Below are positions 5,860-13,696 of a DNA stretch of 16,035 nt, piece after piece. The translations under genes were made by a program, and so were the position numbers. Within the stretch, counting starts at the first letter, position 1. Every line of letters starts with the position of its first letter. The notes beneath the pieces were generated by a model. The model did not search any database. It was given only the letters and a program-made list of their open reading frames with translations, and was not told the origin of the DNA. The stretch is from Treponema sp. (GTDB lineage: Bacteria > Spirochaetota > Spirochaetia > Treponematales > UBA12059), in the NCBI GenBank assembly GCA_012517645.1, contig JAAYUR010000381.1, positions 1 through 16,035 of the forward strand, given 5' to 3'.

Positions 5860-6704
5860 TGGAAATCCGGTTCTATAAGTTGCAGGTCTGCGGGATCGAC
5901 TGGCTTCTCCTGGATCGTATGAGTTCCGGTCCGGGTCCCGTCCCGGATTTCCGCGCACTTGCCCGCTCCCTGTGCCGCAGGCGACGGGGCGCGGGGGGTA
6001 TGGGAATCGTCGCCCTTTCCCGGCCCGAAACGGACATTTGGGCGGAATCCTTCGACGCCGCCGGGAACGGCATCCTCCTTCCGCCCTGCGCCGCCCTTTG
6101 CGCGGCCCGGTACCTATTCGACTCCGGACGGGGAGGGAGGGATTCCCTGGACCTTCGGACTCGGGACGGAACGGTTCGGGTGGACATCATCGACTCCACC
6201 CGGTTCGCCCTAAACCTGGGCCCCGCCCTATCGCCTGCGGGAATCCCTCTCCGGGAGGGGGAAGCGGACCGCGCCGCTGCGGAGCTGGATGTCGCCGGCA
6301 AGGCCCTGTCCATACTGCCCGTCCGTCTGGCGGGCCAGAGCTTCGCGGTGGTCCTTTCGGAAGGCAGCCTCCGGGACGCCCTGTCGCCCTTCGGCCGAGG
6401 CGAATCTCCCGTCCCGTCCGTGGATTCCCGGAGCCAGCGATTCACCCCACTGGCGGTGCGCATCGACTCCCGCACCAGCCTTGCCGCCGCGGGCAGGGCC
6501 TTCGACGCCTGCGCGGCCGCGGGAGCGGCCCTTGCGGCGGCCGGGGCCTACGGGCTCGCGGACCGGGAAGCCGCCGTCCGCCTGGGCGGGGACGCGGTCT
6601 TCGTGAACGGGGACGCGGACGACGGTCTCTATGCGGCCGCCAAGCCGACGTATATCTTCTCCGGGGAATACTGGATGGAAGACCCCGTCGACTGCGATCC
6701 TTAA
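5859..6704 (+). CDS. Diaminopimelate-epimerase-fold protein with degenerate active site
   Basis: The 281-residue product follows the DapF layout end to end. FYKLQVCGIDWLLLD aligns with the DapF start 'F.KMHGLGNDF..LD'. Then come RRRGAGGMGIVAL ('RHFGIGADGLLLL') and FDAAGNGILLPPCAALCA followed by ARYL (residues 65-86; DapF has 'FN.DGSEAEMCGNG.RC.AR'). Near the end are FDACAAAGAALAAAG (DapF 'ACGTGACAA') and YIFSGEY ('FVFEGE'). The first catalytic Cys position reads Pro, with a Cys two residues later, and the GNG and GTG substrate loops are lost. The conserved His and Asn of the N-terminal motif are also changed. The second Cys survives near residue 218. A true PLP-independent epimerase of diaminopimelate is therefore unlikely; it may be a diverged paralogue with another ligand. 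Start chosen as the only ATG giving the family N-terminus. Divergent from rnhB. Fold fairly sure, role unknown. Confidence 0.75.
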   Translation: MEIRFYKLQVCGIDWLLLDRMSSGPGPVPDFRALARSLCRRRRGAGGMGIVALSRPETDIWAESFDAAGNGILLPPCAALCAARYLFDSGRGGRDSLDLRTRDGTVRVDIIDSTRFALNLGPALSPAGIPLREGEADRAAAELDVAGKALSILPVRLAGQSFAVVLSEGSLRDALSPFGRGESPVPSVDSRSQRFTPLAVRIDSRTSLAAAGRAFDACAAAGAALAAAGAYGLADREAAVRLGGDAVFVNGDADDGLYAAAKPTYIFSGEYWMEDPVDCDP

Positions 6705-6739
6705 ACGGATCCGCTCCTTAAAGGGGCATCCGGGAAGCT

Positions 6740-6766
6740 CAAACAAGCCTTCAGATCCGCCGATAG
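6740..6766 (+). promoter_or_regulatory. Sigma-28 (FliA)-like promoter before the hydroxyacid dehydrogenase
   Basis: CAAA (6740-6743), then exactly 15 bases, then GCCGATAG (6759-6766). This agrees with TAAA-N15-GCCGATAA at 10 of 12 positions. An overlapping TAGAAT (6764-6769) could also serve as a sigma-70 -10 box, but no good -35 box lies at the right distance. The leader to the ATG at 6852 would be about 80 bases, G+C-rich, with a small CGGCT/AGCCG stem at 6807-6823. The remaining bases between 6704 and 6852 show nothing else. Confidence 0.5.
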
Positions 6767-6851
6767 AATAGAAACGTCGACCGAGATTCGATCGCGCCGG
6801 CGGCGTCGGCTGTCCCCGAGCCGGCCTGCCAATGCGCCCCGGGAGGTCTTC

Positions 6852-7820
6852 ATGGGTTTCAGCCCTACCGTCATGATCGCGGACTGCGACCACGCGAGCG
6901 TGGACATCGAACGAGACACCCTCAAGCTGATCTGCCGGGAGGTACCATGGCAGTCCTGCAGGACGGAAGAGGACGTCATCCGGGTCTGCTCGGCCGCGGA
7001 AGGTCTGCTGGTGCAGTACTCGCCTCTGACCGCCCGGGTCCTGCGGGAGCTTAAACGCTGTAAGGGGATCGTTCGGTACGGCGTCGGGGTGGATACCATC
7101 GATCTGGAAGCCGCATCGGAGCTGGGCATCGTGGTGAGCAACGTGCCGGACTACGGCACCGAAGAGGTCTCCGATCACGCCTTGGCCTTGATCCTGAACC
7201 TGACCCGCAAGATCTACCGCGCCGACAGCCTCGTCAAAAGGGGAGTCTGGGATTTCACCCTCATGAAGCCGGTACCGAGGCTGGGGGAGCTAACCTTGGG
7301 AATCGTGGGATTCGGCCGCATCGGAAGCTCCCTGGCCCGCAAAGCCGAGTCCCTGGGCATGCGGATCATCGCCTGCGATCCCTACATGCCCCCCTCGGCG
7401 ATTCCCGGCTACGTTTCCATCCATGGACTCGAGGGTCTCCTGGAGTCCGCGGATATAGTGTCCGTCCACTGCCCCTTGAACCCGGAAACCCGGAACCTTC
7501 TCTCCTCGGAACGGATCGCCCGGATGAAGCCGGGCGCCTACCTCGTGAACACGGCCCGGGGAGGCATCGTGGATGAAGACGCCCTTGCCCGGGCCTTGGA
7601 AGAAGGCCGGCTGGCCGGAGTAGCCCTGGACGTCCTGGCCGCGGAGCCGATACGCCCCGACCACCCCCTGCTCAGGCACCCGGATTTCCTGTGCACCCCC
7701 CACATGGCATGGCACTCCTCCCAGGCGGAGCGAGATCTGAAGCGCAAAGCCGCGGAGGAGATCGCCCGGATCGTCACGGGTCAGCCCCCGAAATACCAGG
7801 TAAACCGCCGGGCCTCCTGA
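6852..7820 (+). CDS. D-isomer-specific 2-hydroxyacid dehydrogenase (CtBP-like)
   Basis: A cytoplasmic NAD(H)-dependent dehydrogenase that would interconvert a 2-keto acid and a D-2-hydroxy acid. The 322-residue length is usual for the family. The catalytic/substrate domain is split around a Rossmann domain. The nucleotide loop is GFGRIGSS (about 153-160), with Asp at about 176 (ACDPYMP) favouring NAD over NADP. The catalytic set is Arg236 (NTARGG), Glu265 (DVLAAEP) and His284 (TPHMAW). The GVGVDTIDLEAASELGI and NVPDYGTEEVSDHALAL segments, with Trp after the catalytic His, place it nearest the CtBP-like/glyoxylate-reductase-like subgroup. The exact substrate cannot be read from sequence. The ATG follows GGGAGG at good spacing. 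It ends 7 bases from the convergent chemoreceptor gene with no obvious terminator. A sigma-28-like site lies upstream. Confidence 0.88.
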   Translation: MGFSPTVMIADCDHASVDIERDTLKLICREVPWQSCRTEEDVIRVCSAAEGLLVQYSPLTARVLRELKRCKGIVRYGVGVDTIDLEAASELGIVVSNVPDYGTEEVSDHALALILNLTRKIYRADSLVKRGVWDFTLMKPVPRLGELTLGIVGFGRIGSSLARKAESLGMRIIACDPYMPPSAIPGYVSIHGLEGLLESADIVSVHCPLNPETRNLLSSERIARMKPGAYLVNTARGGIVDEDALARALEEGRLAGVALDVLAAEPIRPDHPLLRHPDFLCTPHMAWHSSQAERDLKRKAAEEIARIVTGQPPKYQVNRRAS

Positions 7821-7827
7821 AGGCGGA

Positions 7828-9777
7828 TCAAGCCTCCGGAGCCGGCAGGGCGGTCCTCTCCGGCTCTTCGCCCGACTCCTCCGCAAGCCGGAAGACCCTC
7901 ATCGTCTCCTTGAGCTGGAGCGCCTGCCCGGACAGTTCCTCGGCCATGCTGGCCATCTCCTCGCTGGCGCTGGCGTTCTGCTGGATGACCTGGTCCAGCT
8001 GGACGACGGCCCGGGAAATTTGGTCCACCCCGGACGCCTGCTCCCGGCTGGAGGCGCTGATCTCCTGGACCAGCTCCGCGGTCCTGCGGATGTCCGGGAC
8101 GATGGTCCCCAGCAGGGAACCCGCCTGGTCCGCCACCTCGATGGAGGCCGAGGACAGGGCCGATATCTCCCCCGCCGCGGTCTGGCTCCGCTCCGCCAGC
8201 TTTCGGACCTCTCCGGCCACCACCGCGAAGCCTTTCCCCGCCTCCCCGGCCCGGGCCGCCTCGATCGCCGCGTTCAGGGCCAGCAGGTTCGTCTGGCGGG
8301 CTATCTCTTCGATGATGCCGATCTTCCCCGCGATGTCCTTCATGGCCTGGACCGTCCGGGCCACCGCCTCTCCTCCCCGGGCTCCGGCTTCCGCGGCCTT
8401 GCGGGCCATGGCTTCGGTGGCCTGGGCGTTGTCGGAATTCTGCTTGATGGAGGAGCTCATCTCCTCCACCGAGGAAGAGACTTCCTCCGCCCCCGCGGCT
8501 TGTTCGGTGGCGCCCTGGGAAAGGGACTGGGCGGTCTGGTTCATCTGTTCGGCCCCCCGGGAGATGCTCCGGCTGGCTTCCCGGATGCCGTTGACGATGG
8601 ACCTGAGTCCGCCGATCATCCGGTCCACCGACCGAGCCAGGTCACCGATCTCGTCCTTGCGGCGCAGGAATATCTGGTCGGGGCTTTCCGATAGATCGCT
8701 TCGGGCCACCCGGTCCGCTATGGACACGGCGGCCGCCAAGGGACGGGTAATGGATCCGGAGAGGTACAGGAATACCGCGACCAAGACAGCGACCCCCGCG
8801 GCGGAAACCGCGAGGATCAGCGTCAGGAGCCGATAAGATGATTCGAAAAGCTCCTCCTCCGGTACGACCATGGAAAATACCCAAGGCCTATCGGCTTTCC
8901 CGATGAAGATCGGCGCATAGGTTTTATATACATTTCTTTTCAATGATGTAGAAAAGGAGAGCTGAGTGAAGACTTCGCCTTTTGATAGCCTGGCGAATAT
9001 AGCCGCATCCTCCTTGCTTTTCGCCTCTCCCCAGGGTTTCCCGACCTGCTTCGCGTCGGGATGTGCGATCACGACACCGGACGCGGAGACGAATCTGCCG
9101 AACCCGGTCCTGGCATAGGTGATCTTGGAGTACCTCCCCTTCAGATCATCCAGGGCGATATCGATTCCCGTCACTCCCAGGGGTTTTCCGTCCCGGCCCT
9201 TGATGGGTACCATCATGGAAGTCAGCATCAGCGTCCGGTTTCCTACGGTATACTCGTAGGGCTCGATGACCTGCTCCTTGCCGGTCCGCATGGGGAGGAT
9301 GTAGTAATCCCCGGCCCCTTCCTTGTCGTAATCCACCAGAGGAGACAGCTCGACGGTACCGCCGAACCGGCTCCAGTAGGGGATAAAACGCCCTGTCCCG
9401 TCGTGGCCCGGCGACCCTGCGAACAGGATATCCTGGCCGTCCAGGGCGTTCGGCTCCCAGCCCGTGGACGCCCCCAGGAAGGACGGGTTTTTCTCCACGA
9501 TGGACTTGAGCAGGTTGGAAAACACGGATCTCCGGGTGTCGAAATAGAAGGTTTCGTAATCCTCGAACACCTGCGCGAGCGTCCGGGCGGCGTCCATGGC
9601 AACCTCGAGCTCCGCGTCGATCGCGGCTGCGTGCTCCTTGGAAAGGGCTTCCAGAAGATCGATCGCGTCCGTTCGGCTCTGTTGCAGGGTCCGGACGGCA
9701 GTGATCCCCGCCACCGTCCCCAGGGTGAGGATGACCGGGATCAGGGAAAACAGGAGTATACGCGCGCGCAGCTTCAT
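7828..9777 (-). CDS. Methyl-accepting chemotaxis protein with periplasmic dCache sensor
   Basis: A transmembrane chemoreceptor that signals through CheW/CheA to the flagellar motor. Of 649 residues, about 6-28 form the first membrane helix (ILLFSLIPVILTLGTVAGI). About 35-310 form a double-Cache sensor (GRFIPYWSRFG, GDYYILPMRTGKEQVIEPY, KPLGVTGIDIAL), and about 316-339 form the second helix. A HAMP domain follows (SGSITRPLAAAVSIADRVA), then the coiled-coil signalling domain with the hairpin tip TNLLALNAAIEAARAG and EAGKGFAVVAGEVRKLAERS (about 491-531). It ends in ALPAPEA, without the NWETF-type pentapeptide that tethers CheR in some receptors. The ATG at 9777 is preceded by CCGGAGGAACCT, a strong ribosome site; an in-frame ATG 45 bases upstream would add an unlikely leader. 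The ligand is unknown. Divergent from the histidine kinase gene. Confidence 0.95.
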   Translation of the reverse strand: MKLRARILLFSLIPVILTLGTVAGITAVRTLQQSRTDAIDLLEALSKEHAAAIDAELEVAMDAARTLAQVFEDYETFYFDTRRSVFSNLLKSIVEKNPSFLGASTGWEPNALDGQDILFAGSPGHDGTGRFIPYWSRFGGTVELSPLVDYDKEGAGDYYILPMRTGKEQVIEPYEYTVGNRTLMLTSMMVPIKGRDGKPLGVTGIDIALDDLKGRYSKITYARTGFGRFVSASGVVIAHPDAKQVGKPWGEAKSKEDAAIFARLSKGEVFTQLSFSTSLKRNVYKTYAPIFIGKADRPWVFSMVVPEEELFESSYRLLTLILAVSAAGVAVLVAVFLYLSGSITRPLAAAVSIADRVARSDLSESPDQIFLRRKDEIGDLARSVDRMIGGLRSIVNGIREASRSISRGAEQMNQTAQSLSQGATEQAAGAEEVSSSVEEMSSSIKQNSDNAQATEAMARKAAEAGARGGEAVARTVQAMKDIAGKIGIIEEIARQTNLLALNAAIEAARAGEAGKGFAVVAGEVRKLAERSQTAAGEISALSSASIEVADQAGSLLGTIVPDIRRTAELVQEISASSREQASGVDQISRAVVQLDQVIQQNASASEEMASMAEELSGQALQLKETMRVFRLAEESGEEPERTALPAPEA

Positions 9778-9810
9778 AGGTTCCTCCGGTGATTCATTTA
9801 CATTGCCTTC

Positions 9811-9839
9811 AGGATAATCCATGGGCGATCAGGGTACAA
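9811..9839 (-). promoter_or_regulatory. Weak sigma-70-like promoter for the chemoreceptor
   Basis: On the minus strand TTGTAC (9839-9834) and TATCCT (9816-9811) are separated by 17 bases. The -10 box lies 33 bases before the ATG at 9777. The boxes match 3 of 6 and 4 of 6 to consensus, so this is tentative. I found no sigma-28-like site here, although chemoreceptors often have one. Confidence 0.25.
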
Positions 9840-9916
9840 GCCGACATTCGGAGCCTCCGATGCCCGGGGTCGCGCCCTCCTTGCGTTGCGCGCCCCGCCG
9901 GCTCTATTCTTTCAAC

Positions 9917-11530
9917 ATGCGCATGCCGGGATCGACCTCGAATCCGTTCGGGATCCCACGTCTATCCTCACCTGTACTCTTCCTTCTGCTTCTAGCCTGC
10001 ACCGCCGCTTGCCGTCCTCATTCAGTGAACGGCCTCACGGAAGAGGCCGCGGCGGCGGCGAAAATCCCGGGCATCGTCGTGATCACCGACGAGTTTTACC
10101 CGCCCTACATCATGCGCACCGAATCCGGAGGTCTTGAAGGAATCTTGGTGGATCTTTGGGCCGCATGGGAACGCGTCACCGGAGTTCCCGTGGAGATCCG
10201 GACATATTCCTGGTCGGAGGCCCAGGAACGGTTCTCCCGGGGCGAAGGGGATGTCATCGACACAATCTTCGATACACCGGAGCGCAGGCGGTACCTGGTC
10301 TTCTCACCACCCTATGCCCGAATCCCGGTGCCCGTCTTCACCCATTCTTCCATCACCGGCATCGCCTCCCCGGAGGATCTCCGGGGCTTCCGAATCGCGG
10401 TAAAATCCGGAGACGCCGCGGTTGCGGAGCTGGTCCGGCTCGGCGTCTCCGATCTTTCGCTCTACAAGAGCTATAAGGAGATCATCGAAGCCGCATCCCG
10501 CCACGAAGTCCGGATCTTTTGCGTCGACGGCCCTCCCGCGTACCATTACCTCTACAAACTAGGCATAGACCGGGACTTCCGCCAGGCCTTCATCCTGAAT
10601 CAGGGAGCCTTCAGCCGGGCGGTCCGCCTCGGGAACGAATCCCTTTTGAACACGATCCAACGGGGCTTCGATGGGATCCCTCCCTCGGAGATACGGGCTA
10701 TCGAGCGCCGTTGGATGGGAAGCGAGTTGCCCCGATCCCCGAATTGGCGATTGATCGGCGGAGGGGCCGCCGCCGCGTCCCTCCTGTTGGCCTTCCTGGC
10801 GGGAATCACCCTGAATCTTCGGCGCAGGGTCGAGACGGCAACCCGCGAACTGAAGGAAAAGATTCTTTTATTGGAGAGCAGCGAGGCAAGGAACCTCCAG
10901 GCCCTGCGGGAGAAGGAGGTTCTTCTCCAGGAAATCCACCACAGGGTCAAGAACAACCTCCAGATCATCTCCAGCCTCCTGCGCCTTCAGGCGGAGGATC
11001 TGGACTCTCCGGAAGCCCGGGAACTCTTCCAGGGAACCCAGAGCCGGATATTCGCCATGGCGGACCTGCACGACCGGCTCTATACGAGCGGGAATCTCGA
11101 ACGGATCGATGCGGGGGAGTATGTACAAAACCTGGTCCATTCCCTGGCCACGACGTTCAATTTCTACGGCTTTGTTTGCGATGCCCGGCCCGTACATCTC
11201 AACATCGAGGAAGCCCTGCCCCTCGGGCTGATCGTCAACGAATGCGCCATCAACGCCCTCAAGTACGCCTACCAGAACCGTGATCCCGGAACCATCGAGA
11301 TCGGCTTGTACCAAGAGAACGGAGAGTGCGTATGCTCCGTCCGGGACTTCGGTCGGGGACTCCCGGATGGCGTCGATCCCTATGTCGCCTCATCGCTGGG
11401 ATTCACCATCGTGCGCAGCCTGGCGGAACAGATACGGGGACGGGTTCGATTCGATAGTTCCGCCGGATTTTCGGTTGAAGTCCGCTTCCCTCTTCCCAAG
11501 GATAAGGAGAACCCCGCAGCCTCCGGGTGA
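9917..11530 (+). CDS. Sensor histidine kinase with extracytoplasmic solute-binding domain (HisKA_2 type)
   Basis: A membrane kinase that would sense a small molecule outside the cytoplasm and phosphorylate a partner regulator. From the ATG at 9917 (537 residues), a hydrophobic signal/anchor runs through about 18-32 (VLFLLLLACTAAC, with lipobox-like LLAC). Residues of about 52-268 form a bacterial solute-binding family 3 domain (GIVVITDEFYPPY, GLEGILVDLWAAW, GDVIDTIFDTPERRRYLVFS, FRIAVKSGDAAV). A membrane helix follows at about 280-299. The HisKA_2 box is LLQEIHHRVKNNLQIISSLL, with the phospho-accepting His at about 341-342. The ATPase has its N box (IVNECAINALKYAY, about 439-452) and G box (VRDFGRGLPDG). 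The start is uncertain: 9860 has a GGAG 6 bases upstream, whereas 9917 has none but starts just before the signal sequence. No response regulator is adjacent. Divergent from the chemoreceptor, convergent with the yhcH-like gene. Confidence 0.9.
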   Translation: MRMPGSTSNPFGIPRLSSPVLFLLLLACTAACRPHSVNGLTEEAAAAAKIPGIVVITDEFYPPYIMRTESGGLEGILVDLWAAWERVTGVPVEIRTYSWSEAQERFSRGEGDVIDTIFDTPERRRYLVFSPPYARIPVPVFTHSSITGIASPEDLRGFRIAVKSGDAAVAELVRLGVSDLSLYKSYKEIIEAASRHEVRIFCVDGPPAYHYLYKLGIDRDFRQAFILNQGAFSRAVRLGNESLLNTIQRGFDGIPPSEIRAIERRWMGSELPRSPNWRLIGGGAAAASLLLAFLAGITLNLRRRVETATRELKEKILLLESSEARNLQALREKEVLLQEIHHRVKNNLQIISSLLRLQAEDLDSPEARELFQGTQSRIFAMADLHDRLYTSGNLERIDAGEYVQNLVHSLATTFNFYGFVCDARPVHLNIEEALPLGLIVNECAINALKYAYQNRDPGTIEIGLYQENGECVCSVRDFGRGLPDGVDPYVASSLGFTIVRSLAEQIRGRVRFDSSAGFSVEVRFPLPKDKENPAASG

Positions 11531-11557
11531 CGAGCGGATCGAACGAGTCCGCGCCCC

Positions 11558-12016
11558 CTACACCGCCACCTTCAAGACCACTTTGTGGATCGGCTCCGGC
11601 ACCCCCTTGATCGCGAGTCCGGGCCGGTGGGCGTCTTCGGGGAAGAAGACCAGGGCCGTCCCCGGGGATAGCAGGAGAGTGTGGCAGGTGTCCGGTTCCG
11701 GCGGGGCGTAAAACTCGATGTCCGGTTTGTAGGGCACCGCAACCGCAAGGCCCTCTGAGGAGCGAGCTTCCACGATCTCTCGACCTGAGACGAGGACCTG
11801 GATATCGATATAGTCCCGATGCGTCTCGTACCGGGCATCCTCCGGCCCCTTGGAGTCGTAGCGGGAGACCAGGGCGTAGACCGCGGTACCCGCGATCTCG
11901 TGTCTGCCTTCCGGCAGGTTTTCCCATCCACCCGCCTCCAGCCAGGAGATCGCCTTGGACAGGTTCGGGCCGAGGGCTTTGTACCGGCCCAGGTTCTCGA
12001 TCGGTGTCGCGATCAT
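11558..12016 (-). CDS. YhcH/YjgK/YiaL family protein (cupin-like, sugar-acid metabolism)
   Basis: The 152-residue product matches the small beta-barrel family that includes E. coli YhcH, YiaL and EbgC. It has ETHRDYIDIQVLVSGREIVE (about residues 69-88), with the His and Gln that line the metal site in the family. This is followed by LSPGTALVFFPEDAHRPGLA (about 117-136), whose DxHxP end is the family's second hallmark. Members occur in operons for sialic acid, diketogulonate and other uronate-like sugars, often beside TRAP transporters, and are thought to act as sugar isomerases, epimerases or anomerases; the exact reaction here is unknown. The ATG at 12016 has AGGAGGAGAC immediately upstream, overlapping the end of kduD. 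It is the last gene of the uronate operon; its stop (TAG) is 27 bases from the convergent kinase stop. Confidence 0.87.
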   Translation of the reverse strand: MIATPIENLGRYKALGPNLSKAISWLEAGGWENLPEGRHEIAGTAVYALVSRYDSKGPEDARYETHRDYIDIQVLVSGREIVEARSSEGLAVAVPYKPDIEFYAPPEPDTCHTLLLSPGTALVFFPEDAHRPGLAIKGVPEPIHKVVLKVAV

Positions 12017-12024
12017 GTCTCCTC

Positions 12025-12786
12025 CTACCGGGCCAGCCAGCCGCCGTCCACGGCCACGGTATACCCGTTCACGTAGTCCGAGGCCGCGGAGGCCAGGAAG
12101 ACCGCCGCCCCCTGAACGTCCGCCGGGGTGCCCCAGCGCCCCGCGGGGATCCGGTCCAGGATGGCCTTGCTCCTCTCCTCGTCCGCCCGGAGCGCCGCGG
12201 TGTTGTTCGTGGCCATGTAGCCCGGGGCGATGGCGTTGGCGTTGATCCCGTACTTGGCCCATTCGTTGGCCATGAGCCGGGTTATGCCCATGACCGCGCT
12301 CTTGGAGGCCGTATAGGAGGGAACCCGGATCCCGCCCTGGAAGGAGAGCATGGAGGCGATGTTGATGATCTTGCCCCCCGAACCCTGGGCGATGTACTGC
12401 CGGGCCGCAGCCTGGCTAAGGAAGAAGACCGTCTTGGCGTTGATGTTCATCACATCGTCCCAGTCCTTTTCCGTGAAGTCGAGGGCATCCTGTCTGCGGA
12501 TGATGCCCGCGTTGTTCACCAGGATGTCCAGACGGCCCAGGGTCTTCACGGTCCTCTCCACGATGCCCCGAACCGGTTCCAAGGTCGAGAGGTCCGCCAC
12601 TATCTCCAGATAGCGCCGGCCTCGGGCCTCCACCATCTTCTTCGTCTCGGGGCTGGCCACATAGTCCACCCCCGCCACGTCCGCCCCCGCCTCGGCCAGG
12701 GCCACGGCGATGCCCTGCCCCAGCCCCGTGGAGCTCCCCGTCACGACGGCCGCCTTGCCGTCCAGCTTGAACGCGTCCAGGATCAT
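12025..12786 (-). CDS. kduD: 2-dehydro-3-deoxy-D-gluconate 5-dehydrogenase, KduD
   Basis: A short-chain dehydrogenase that reduces 2,5-diketo-3-deoxygluconate to 2-keto-3-deoxygluconate with NAD(P)H, the step after KduI in unsaturated-uronate breakdown. Its 253 residues equal the usual KduD length. Visible motifs are the TGSSTGLGQG cofactor loop (16-25), NNAGIIRR (91-98), the catalytic Ser in NIASMLSFQGG (Ser145), Tyr158 and Lys162 (YTASKSA), and the C-terminal VDGGWLAR. The start MILDAFKLDGKAAVVTGSSTG's first residues match KduD well, and AAGGAG lies about 9 bases before the ATG. It sits 18 bases after the kduI stop and 8 bases before the yhcH-like ATG. The pairing with kduI makes the KduD call, rather than a generic SDR, strong. 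Confidence 0.94.
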   Translation of the reverse strand: MILDAFKLDGKAAVVTGSSTGLGQGIAVALAEAGADVAGVDYVASPETKKMVEARGRRYLEIVADLSTLEPVRGIVERTVKTLGRLDILVNNAGIIRRQDALDFTEKDWDDVMNINAKTVFFLSQAAARQYIAQGSGGKIINIASMLSFQGGIRVPSYTASKSAVMGITRLMANEWAKYGINANAIAPGYMATNNTAALRADEERSKAILDRIPAGRWGTPADVQGAAVFLASAASDYVNGYTVAVDGGWLAR

Positions 12787-12804
12787 AGTCGTTCTCTCCT
12801 TGCG

Positions 12805-13635
12805 TTATCGCAATGCCGACATGGGCACCGCGTCCATGTCCGTGAAGGTCTGGTTCTCCCCGGCCATGCCCCAAATGAAGGTGTACGGCCCCGTACCCAC
12901 CCCGGAGTGGATGGACCAGGAGGGGCTGATGACGGCCTCCTCGTTGCGCACCACCAGATGGCGCGTCTCCGACGGCTTGCCCAGAAAATGGAAGACCACC
13001 CGATCCGCGGGCATGTCGAAATACAGGTACACCTCCATGCGACGCTCGTGGGTGTGCACGGGCATGGTGTTCCACACGCTGCCTTCCGAGAAAGTAGTCA
13101 TGCCCATGACCAGCTGGCAGGATTCCAGCACCGCGGGGTGGATGAATTGGTTGATCACCCGGCGGTTGCATTCCGCGGCGCTCCCCATCTCCACCCGCTT
13201 GGCCTGGGCCATGGTCACTAGGCGGGTCGGGCAGGCGCGGTGGGCGGGGGCGCTGTTAAGGTAGAACTTGGCGGGCCGGGCCGGGTCCGCGCTCTCGAAG
13301 GCCAGCGCCTTGGAGCCCATGGAGACGTACAGGCCGTCCCGAGGGGCCAGGTCGAACCGGGTACCGTCCACCGTCACGGATCCGGGGCCGCCGATGTTGA
13401 TGACCCCCATCTCCCGGCGCTCCAGGAAGTAGTCCGTGCCCAGGTCCTTGGTGGAGGCCAAGGCCAGGGGCCCCGATGTGGGGGTGATTCCTCCGGCGAT
13501 CATCCGGTCCACGTGGCTATAGGTCAAGGAAATCTCCCCGGGATCGAAGAGCCCGGAGACCAGGAACCGGGAACGAAGCCCCTCGGTGTCCAAGGTTTTG
13601 GCGTACTCGGAATTGACGTATTCGCGGATGTCCAT
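12805..13635 (-). CDS. kduI: 5-dehydro-4-deoxy-D-glucuronate isomerase, KduI
   Basis: KduI converts 5-keto-4-deoxyuronate, formed from unsaturated galacturonate or glucuronate ends left by polysaccharide lyases, into 2,5-diketo-3-deoxygluconate. The 276-residue product (E. coli KduI has 278) carries the zinc site: VHTHERRMEVYLYF with His194, His196 and Glu201, and His243 in SPSWSIHSGVG. Other family blocks are YFLERREMGVINIGG, MTTFSEGSVWNTMP and FIWGMAGENQTF. ATAGGAGAGCGAA places a good ribosome site before the ATG at 13635. It is separated from dctM by about 100 bases holding two inverted repeats. No KDG kinase or aldolase is present in the window; those steps must be encoded elsewhere. Confidence 0.96.
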   Translation of the reverse strand: MDIREYVNSEYAKTLDTEGLRSRFLVSGLFDPGEISLTYSHVDRMIAGGITPTSGPLALASTKDLGTDYFLERREMGVINIGGPGSVTVDGTRFDLAPRDGLYVSMGSKALAFESADPARPAKFYLNSAPAHRACPTRLVTMAQAKRVEMGSAAECNRRVINQFIHPAVLESCQLVMGMTTFSEGSVWNTMPVHTHERRMEVYLYFDMPADRVVFHFLGKPSETRHLVVRNEEAVISPSWSIHSGVGTGPYTFIWGMAGENQTFTDMDAVPMSALR

Positions 13636-13662
13636 TTCGCTCTCCTATCGTATTCGAACCTA

Positions 13663-13687
13663 GGCCCGGGCCCTGCGGCCCCGAGCC
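13663..13687 (-). promoter_or_regulatory. G+C-rich stem-loop in the dctM-kduI gap
   Basis: In the operon transcript the two 11-base arms (13687-13677 and 13673-13663) pair around a 3-base GCA loop with one G-G mismatch and one G-U pair. This is a very stable stem about 30 bases before the kduI ATG. It lacks a following U-run, so it is more likely a pause, processing or stability element than a full terminator. Confidence 0.45.
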
Positions 13688-13696
13688 GTCCGGGCG

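Noticed and set aside
9821..9916. Earliest possible start of the histidine kinase
   Set aside because: The added residues have no signal-peptide character and would overlap the putative chemoreceptor promoter; 9860 remains a possible alternative and is noted in the entry.
12004..13221. Long plus-strand open frame opposite kduD and kduI
   Set aside because: The minus-strand genes are unmistakable, and the antisense product has low-complexity, unfamilied composition.
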